A DNA stretch of 36,817 nucleotides from Clostridia bacterium. Its GTDB lineage: Bacteria; Bacillota; Clostridia; Oscillospirales; Acutalibacteraceae. The stretch is taken from positions 1 through 36,817 of the forward strand of contig JAFSIW010000084.1 of assembly GCA_017439545.1 (NCBI GenBank), in the 5' to 3' direction. This document shows, one piece after another, positions 31,585 through 36,817 of this stretch. The position numbers were made by a program, and so were the translations under genes. The notes below the pieces were generated by a model. It saw only the letters and a program-made list of their open reading frames with translations, made no database searches and had not been told where the DNA came from. Position 1 is the stretch's first letter. Each line of letters begins with the position of its first letter.

Positions 31585-32961
31585 ATGAATGAATTGGACG
31601 ATCTGTATCAAGGATTGAATATGCCGTACAGCTTAGAAAACGAGCAGTCGGTTTTGGGTGCTATTTTATTGGATCCCTCTTGTATGAATGATGAGACCGT
31701 GGCCTTGTTGCAGGCGGACTACTTTTATTTGCCGCAACACAAAGCCATTTTCGGTGTAATGGCGGGAATGGATGCGCTGAATAAGCCCATGGATTTTGTA
31801 ACCGTGCTGGAGCAACTGCGCAGCGAAGGGGTGTACGAGCAGGCAGGGGGGAAGGAATACTTAACTCAGCTGGCTCAGTTGGTGCCTTCTATTAAAAACG
31901 TGGGCGCCTATGCCGAAGTGGTGATCGATAAATACTACATCCGTTCCCTGATTCAGGCGGGGCATCGGATCGTTGAGCAAGCCAAGTCCTCGGGCGTGAC
32001 CGCCGCCGATCAGCTGGATTCTGCCGAGCAGATGATCTATAAGATCGGTGAGGGCAAGGACACGACGGGTCTTGTGAAATTAAAGGATATCCTTACCAAC
32101 GAGACTATCGACCGTCTGAGCAAAATGGACGATCCCGAGATGCGCAAGGATATGCAGGGGATCTCCACCGGCCTTTCTACGGTGGATCGGATCATCGGTG
32201 GCTTCCACCGCTCCGACCTTGTGATCATCGGTGCGCGCCCCGGTATGGGTAAGACCAGCTTGATCTTGAATATGGCGCGCTACATTTCAGTCAACGCCCG
32301 TAAAAAGGTTGCCTTTTTCAACTTAGAAATGTCCCGTGATCAGTTGGCGCAGCGTATGCTCTCCTTCGATGCCGCCGTTGACATCTCCCGCCTGCGGGAA
32401 GGGGGACTGACCTCGGAGGAATGGGATCGCATTACCACCGCCACCTCCACGCTGTATGAAAGTGAGCTGTACGTGGATCAGACCTCCAACATTACGGTAC
32501 AGCAGATTCAGGCAAAACTGCGTCGCAATAAGCCGGACATTGTTTTTATCGACTATTTGCAGTTGTTGCAAGCCCCTGCCGACAAGCGGGGCCGCAGTCG
32601 TGTAGAAGAGGTTTCGGCTATGACCCGTGACCTGAAGATCATGGCAAAGGAATTGGATATTCCGGTCATTGTGTGTTCTCAGCTTTCCCGTGCGGGACAG
32701 CAACGGGGCAGCTCTCATGTGCCGCAACTGTCCGACCTGCGTGAATCGGGCTCCATCGAGCAGGACGCCGACATTGTATTGCTGTTGCACCGCCCCCATT
32801 ATTATGAGAACACGTCGGATGAACCCAATCCCGATTCTGATCCCAATGAAGCGCTGTGCATCGTGGCAAAAAACCGTCACGGTCCTACCGAAAAGGCGAA
32901 ACTCCGTTGGGACGGTCGCTACGCCAAGTTTGTGGCTCAGGAAGATAATCTGGAATATTGA
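31585..32961 (+). CDS. dnaB: Replicative DNA helicase DnaB
   Basis: 458 residues with GGGAGG upstream. The N-terminal domain (about 10-115) starts with the typical PYSLENEQSVLGAILLD, and the RecA-like helicase domain begins near 190 with Walker A GARPGMGKTS at 216-225, Walker B VFIDYLQLL, and the conserved LSDLRESGSIEQDADIV with KNRHGPT near the end. It unwinds DNA at the replication fork as a hexamer. It leads an operon with tilS and ftsH; the dnaB stop lies 17 bases before the chosen tilS start. Confidence 0.96.
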   Translation: MNELDDLYQGLNMPYSLENEQSVLGAILLDPSCMNDETVALLQADYFYLPQHKAIFGVMAGMDALNKPMDFVTVLEQLRSEGVYEQAGGKEYLTQLAQLVPSIKNVGAYAEVVIDKYYIRSLIQAGHRIVEQAKSSGVTAADQLDSAEQMIYKIGEGKDTTGLVKLKDILTNETIDRLSKMDDPEMRKDMQGISTGLSTVDRIIGGFHRSDLVIIGARPGMGKTSLILNMARYISVNARKKVAFFNLEMSRDQLAQRMLSFDAAVDISRLREGGLTSEEWDRITTATSTLYESELYVDQTSNITVQQIQAKLRRNKPDIVFIDYLQLLQAPADKRGRSRVEEVSAMTRDLKIMAKELDIPVIVCSQLSRAGQQRGSSHVPQLSDLRESGSIEQDADIVLLLHRPHYYENTSDEPNPDSDPNEALCIVAKNRHGPTEKAKLRWDGRYAKFVAQEDNLEY

Positions 32962-32978
32962 TTCATTTTGCGTTTATA

Positions 32979-34322
32979 ATGATGAAAGATAATTTGTTGC
33001 AAACGGTACAAAAAACCGTGGCAAAGTACGATATGCTCACAAAGGGCGACCATCTTGTGGTTGCCGTTTCGGGGGGCGCGGATTCCATGGCGCTGTTGCA
33101 CGTGCTGTTGCAACTGAAAGAACGGTGGAATCTTTCCCTCACTGTCGCTCACGTGAATCACGGCTTGCGGGGCGAGGAATCCGACCGTGATCAGGTCTTT
33201 GTGGAGAAGATCTGTCAGGAATGGAACGTGCCCTGCTGTGTGGAAAAAGCCGATATCTCGGCTTTAAGCCGCGCCGCAGGCAAAGGGATAGAGGAATTTG
33301 CCCGTGGATTTCGTTACGCTTTTTTTCAACAAACGGCGCCTGACCCTATGCGTGGCAAAATTGCCACCGCCCACACCGCTGACGATAACGCCGAAACGGT
33401 ATTGCTCAATCTCACCCGCGGCACGGGGGTAACAGGGCTTGCAGGTATTCCTCCTACGGGACGTGTTATTCGTCCCTTGATCGAGTGCTCCCGACAAATG
33501 GTCGAGGCGTATTGCGCCCGCCATCAGATTCCCTATGTGACCGATTCTACCAACCTGCAGGATGATTATCACCGCAATCGCATCCGTCACCACGTGATCC
33601 CCCTGCTCAAAGAGCAAAACCCATCTTTTTTGGATGGGGTGACCCGTATGACGGGGGCCAATCGACGGGACAGTGAGTTTTTAATGCAATTGGGCAATAC
33701 CCTGCTGGAACAAAGCCGCCGAGAAAAGGGGTACGACCTTGAAACGTTGCGGCAGGCGCAGGACGTGCCCTTGACCTATGGGGTGAAGGCACTGCTTCGC
33801 ATGGACGGCTTAGAGGAATCGGCGTATCATATTGAAAAAATCAAATCGTTGATTCACAAAGGTTACGGTTCTTGTTCTTTGAGCGGAGTGCGGGAAGCGC
33901 AGGTGTCGGGTGGGATTCTGCGGATCGCCGATCCCCACGAAAAATCGGGGGATTTCAGTTATGCTATTCCCAAAGAAAGCGGCGTATATTACCTGAGACC
34001 AGATGTCGCTCCCGTAACCGTAACGGTGACATCCATACAAAATGTTCACAATTCCGTAACATATAACGCTTTGGATTGTGATACAATAGGAACACAGCTT
34101 GTATTTCGCAACCGTCGGGAGGGGGATGCCATCACCTTGCCCGGTCGACCGCGGAAGTCTTTAAAAAAATTATTGAATGAATTGAAAATTCCCGTGTGGG
34201 AGCGGTCCCGTTTGCTGATCTTAGCCGACGAGAACGGAGTGCTCTGGGTGGAAGGCGTGGGATGCGACCTGCGCGCAATGCCCACAAAGCAGACCCAACG
34301 GGTTTTGACAATAACGGAGTGA
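32979..34322 (+). CDS. tilS: tRNA(Ile)-lysidine synthase TilS
   Basis: 447 residues from the ATG at 32979; a second ATG follows at once, and a TTG at 32958 overlaps the dnaB stop. None has a clear ribosome binding site, so the start is uncertain by a few codons. The PP-loop is [17 protein letters not shown] (SGGADS at 31-36), followed by [15 protein letters not shown] and the ARGFRY and [11 protein letters not shown] motifs, with a C-terminal TilS substrate-binding domain (residues about 360-440, [13 protein letters not shown]). It makes lysidine at C34 of tRNA-Ile, needed to read AUA. Confidence 0.93.
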   Translation: MMKDNLLQTVQKTVAKYDMLTKGDHLVVAVSGGADSMALLHVLLQLKERWNLSLTVAHVNHGLRGEESDRDQVFVEKICQEWNVPCCVEKADISALSRAAGKGIEEFARGFRYAFFQQTAPDPMRGKIATAHTADDNAETVLLNLTRGTGVTGLAGIPPTGRVIRPLIECSRQMVEAYCARHQIPYVTDSTNLQDDYHRNRIRHHVIPLLKEQNPSFLDGVTRMTGANRRDSEFLMQLGNTLLEQSRREKGYDLETLRQAQDVPLTYGVKALLRMDGLEESAYHIEKIKSLIHKGYGSCSLSGVREAQVSGGILRIADPHEKSGDFSYAIPKESGVYYLRPDVAPVTVTVTSIQNVHNSVTYNALDCDTIGTQLVFRNRREGDAITLPGRPRKSLKKLLNELKIPVWERSRLLILADENGVLWVEGVGCDLRAMPTKQTQRVLTITE

Positions 34323-34326
34323 TCAA

Positions 34327-36201
34327 ATGAACAAAAATGTACGTAATACCCTTTTGCTGATCGGGATCCCCCTGCTGATCGTGGTCATCGCCATTGCCAC
34401 CATGGGGCAATTCCGCCAAAGCGAGATTCCCACCTATTCGGCGATGGTACAAAAGTTTTATGATGGGAAGATCGAGGAATTTGAACTGAATCTGTCCTCC
34501 GGTCGTATGGAATACAAAGAAAAAGGGGACGCCAAAACCAAGGTGTATGAAGTGCCCGACGTGAGCATCTTTTATAACGATGTGGGCGATCTGCTTACCA
34601 AGGATTTTGAAAACGGTCAACAAAATACGGTGACCGATACCGACGTTGCCGGCAGCACGGTCATCAAATACGACTATAAGGTCAGCAAGACCTCTTGGAT
34701 CGTCAGCTTATTGCCTACCCTGCTTTTGGTGGTGGTAATCGCCATCTTCTGGATCATTATGATGCGCAAAATGTCGGCGGGAATGGGCAACGACAAGGCC
34801 ATGGGCTTTGGCAAAGCCCGCTACAAAAAGGCGGACGATAAAAAGAAGACCACCTTTGCCGACGTGGCAGGGGCGGAAGAAGAAAAAGAAGAATTGGCGG
34901 AAATCGTGGAATTCTTAAAGAATCCTACTCGCTTTAACGATATGGGAGCTCGTATTCCCAAGGGCATCCTGCTGGTGGGCCCTCCGGGCACCGGTAAGAC
35001 GTTACTTGCCCGTGCGGTAGCAGGGGAAGCAGGCGTTCCCTTCTACTCCATTTCCGGCTCGGATTTTGTGGAAATGTTTGTGGGTGTGGGCGCTTCCCGT
35101 GTGCGGGATCTGTTCGGCGAAGCCAAGAAAAACGCTCCCGCTATTGTATTTATTGATGAGATCGACGCAGTAGGTCGCCAACGGGGCACGGGACTGGGCG
35201 GCGGTCACGACGAACGGGAACAAACCCTGAACCAACTGTTGGTAGAGATGGATGGCTTCGGCCCCAACGAAGGGGTCATTGTGGTAGCCGCTACCAACCG
35301 CTCCGACGTACTGGATCCCGCTCTGCTTCGTCCCGGTCGGTTTGACCGTCAGATCGTGGTGGGATATCCCGACGTCAAGGGTCGCGAAGCGATTTTGAAG
35401 GTGCACGCCCGCGGCAAGCCGCTGGCGCCTGACGTGGATCTGAAGATCATCGCCCAGACCACCGCCGGCTTTACCGGTGCGGATCTGGAGAACCTTCTCA
35501 ATGAAGCCGCTCTGCTGGCCGCCCGCAAAAAGGCAAAGGCCATTGTGGAAAGCGACATTGAAGAAGCCACCATTAAGGTGGTGATGGGTGTGGAAAAGAA
35601 GACCCGTGTCATCAAAGACAAGGATAAGTTGATCACCAGCTATCACGAAGCAGGTCACGCAATCGTGTCCTACTTCCTGCCCACGCAGGATGAGGTGCAT
35701 CAGATCTCCATCATCCCCCGTGGTATGGCGGCGGGCTACACCATGTACCGTCCTGCCGACGATCAGGGACATACCTCCCGTCAGCAATTAAAAGAGCAGA
35801 TCTGCTCTCTGTTGGGCGGTCGGGTAGCCGAAGAACTCACCCAAAGCGATATTTGCACCGGGGCATCCAACGACCTGCAACGGGCCACCGAAATGGCGCA
35901 AAAAATGATTATGAAATACGGCATGAGCGAGAAACTCGGTCCCGTGGTATACGGCAAGCATCAGGAAGAAGTCTTTCTGGGACGGGATTTCAACTCCACG
36001 CCCACCTACTCCGACCGTGTTGCTGCCGAGATTGATGCCGAAATCAAAGCCTTGGTAGAAAGCGAATATGCTCACGCCAAACAGATTCTGACCGACCATA
36101 TGGAAAAACTTCACGAGATCGCCAAGTATCTGTTTGAAAATGAAAAAATGGATGCCGACACCTTCCGTGCCGCTATGGCGGACGGTTCGGTCCAAGAATA
36201 G
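34327..36201 (+). CDS. ftsH: ATP-dependent zinc metalloprotease FtsH
   Basis: 624 residues with GGAG upstream, four bases after tilS. Two membrane spans (about 7-26 and 118-145) flank an extracytoplasmic domain; then the AAA+ domain with Walker A GPPGTGKT at 218-225, Walker B IVFIDEID, the second-region-of-homology [18 protein letters not shown], and the protease site HEAGH at 440-444. It degrades membrane and regulatory proteins. The hpt gene often found between tilS and ftsH is missing here. Confidence 0.97.
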   Translation: MNKNVRNTLLLIGIPLLIVVIAIATMGQFRQSEIPTYSAMVQKFYDGKIEEFELNLSSGRMEYKEKGDAKTKVYEVPDVSIFYNDVGDLLTKDFENGQQNTVTDTDVAGSTVIKYDYKVSKTSWIVSLLPTLLLVVVIAIFWIIMMRKMSAGMGNDKAMGFGKARYKKADDKKKTTFADVAGAEEEKEELAEIVEFLKNPTRFNDMGARIPKGILLVGPPGTGKTLLARAVAGEAGVPFYSISGSDFVEMFVGVGASRVRDLFGEAKKNAPAIVFIDEIDAVGRQRGTGLGGGHDEREQTLNQLLVEMDGFGPNEGVIVVAATNRSDVLDPALLRPGRFDRQIVVGYPDVKGREAILKVHARGKPLAPDVDLKIIAQTTAGFTGADLENLLNEAALLAARKKAKAIVESDIEEATIKVVMGVEKKTRVIKDKDKLITSYHEAGHAIVSYFLPTQDEVHQISIIPRGMAAGYTMYRPADDQGHTSRQQLKEQICSLLGGRVAEELTQSDICTGASNDLQRATEMAQKMIMKYGMSEKLGPVVYGKHQEEVFLGRDFNSTPTYSDRVAAEIDAEIKALVESEYAHAKQILTDHMEKLHEIAKYLFENEKMDADTFRAAMADGSVQE

Positions 36202-36216
36202 AAAGGATTGTTTATT

Positions 36217-36405
36217 ATGGAAATTACAAAAGACATGATTATCGGTGACTTGCTGACCGTGAAACCCGAAGCCGCCGAAGTACTGCTTTCTATGGGAATG
36301 CATTGTTTGGGTTGCCCTTCGGCACGGGGGGAGACCATTGGGCAAGCCTGTGAAGTACACGGGGTGGATGTAGACGAAATCCTCGCCCAGATCAATGCGC
36401 TGTAG
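36217..36405 (+). CDS. DUF1858 domain protein (redox-disulfide domain), 62 aa
   Basis: From the ATG at 36217 with AAAGGA nine bases upstream. The whole protein is one DUF1858 domain: ITKDMIIGDLLTVKPEAAEVL, then GMHCLGCPSARGETIGQACEVHGVD (split: GMHCLGCPSARGE, TIGQACEVHGVD), with the CxxC pair CLGC expected to be redox active. It is a short form of the family linked to hybrid-cluster and nitroreductase proteins. It directly follows ftsH, 15 bases after its stop codon, probably in the same transcript. Confidence 0.85.
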   Translation: MEITKDMIIGDLLTVKPEAAEVLLSMGMHCLGCPSARGETIGQACEVHGVDVDEILAQINAL

Positions 36406-36407
36406 TT

Positions 36408-36618
36408 GTAGATTTGGCGCAGAACAAAGCGAATGATTGATTAAGATGGGTTGTGTGCGAGGTTTTAACTTTGCACACAACTTTTGTTTTGTGCAATATC
36501 TATTTATGGTATCCGCTTCGCGGATGATTTCAAATTCGCTTTTAGGACTTTTTCCTCCCTCTCGCCGTATCACATACGGCTTCGGGTCGGAGAAAAGCCC
36601 TTCTGCATCCAAATCTAC
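36408..36618. repeat. Dispersed repeat, copy 2, with the same terminal inverted repeats
   Basis: Bounded by GTAGATTTGG (36408-36417) and CCAAATCTAC (36609-36618), as at 22558-22799, but 211 bases long. The left half with the hairpin (GGTTGTGTGCGA with TTGCACACAACT) is kept; the middle is replaced by unrelated sequence from about 36500 to 36605. Directly after it a GCTTGGTTGCAC tail leads into copy 3. It starts three bases after the DUF1858 stop codon and may act as that operon's terminator. Confidence 0.7.
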
Positions 36619-36655
36619 TGCTTGGTTGCACAATCGTAGGATAGTGGAATCGGGA

Positions 36656-36817
36656 GCGCAGAACAAAGCGAATGATTGATTAAGATGAGTTGTGTGCGAG
36701 GTTTTAACTTTGCACACAACTTTTGTTTTGTGCAATCATTGTTCTTTTGATATTGCGCTGCTTCCCGATCCGTTTGCGGTGCCCAAAAGTTGCAACGGCT
36801 TGTAGCGCCTGCAACTT
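36656..36817. repeat. Dispersed repeat, copy 3, cut by the window end
   Basis: Begins GCGCAGAACAAAGCG and matches copy 1 (22567 onward) almost base for base for about 160 bases, with an 8-base replacement near the start and one change in the hairpin arm. It has no left GTAGATTTGG, since it follows copy 2's tail. This makes copies 2 and 3 a tandem array. The window ends inside it. Confidence 0.75.

Noticed and set aside
35788..36735. A 315-codon minus-strand frame over the ftsH 3' end and the repeat
   Set aside because: It is a shadow of ftsH joined to a translation of repeat copies 2 and 3; no motif or start signal supports it.
22558..36817. A CRISPR array made of the repeated hairpins
   Set aside because: Copies are over 150 bases long, irregularly spaced and lack short unique spacers; no cas gene is present.

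Overview
The window looks like a chromosomal segment of an anaerobic, spore-forming member of the Clostridia, probably an Oscillospirales-type gut bacterium. The reasons are a spoVAC sporulation gene, an NADH-linked trimeric [FeFe]-hydrogenase (HydC, HydB, HydA) under a likely Rex site, a secreted dockerin protein, a DegV protein, strong AGGAGG ribosome binding sites and near-consensus TTGACA/TATAAT promoters. The taxonomic call is inference; no rRNA gene is present.

Layout. 1-1700 is an accessory stretch: a long nested hairpin, a 54-residue protein, a decayed spoVAC fragment, a DUF6442/XRE regulator pair and a REP-associated tyrosine transposase whose own reading frame carries REP palindromes. 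1701-2144 is the intact spoVAC (minus). 2290-6202 is a four-gene operon of two Gfo/Idh/MocA dehydrogenases around two TIM-barrel isomerases. 6245-8075 holds a small ribbon-helix-helix protein that is easily missed, a SLOG-fold protein and an acyltransferase. 8321-12721 (minus) holds a YjjG-type HAD phosphatase, a zinc-ribbon membrane protein, a P-loop protein, pgi and a D,D-carboxypeptidase; mtaB follows on the plus strand.

14307-22551 is the centrepiece: the hydrogenase operon. Between hydC and the 2Fe-2S protein/hydB/hydA genes sits a signalling island: a DRTGG protein (frameshifted here), an RsbW-like ATPase, a sensory-type [FeFe]-hydrogenase homologue lacking the proton-relay cysteine, a second DRTGG protein, a PHP phosphoesterase and a second HATPase. 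This suggests that the bifurcating hydrogenase is made together with a redox or H2 sensing pathway.

22558-28540 contains a mobile-looking repeat and three exported proteins on the minus strand: a lipoprotein with twin 16-bp palindromes beside its promoter, a 1131-residue dockerin/beta-helix enzyme and an InlB-repeat wall protein. 28835-36405 (plus) carries degV, a PASTA pseudokinase, dnaB, tilS, ftsH and a DUF1858 protein. The window ends inside further copies of the same repeat. Start codons were moved from the longest frame to ATGs with good ribosome binding sites where those exist. No tRNA, rRNA or CRISPR array was found.
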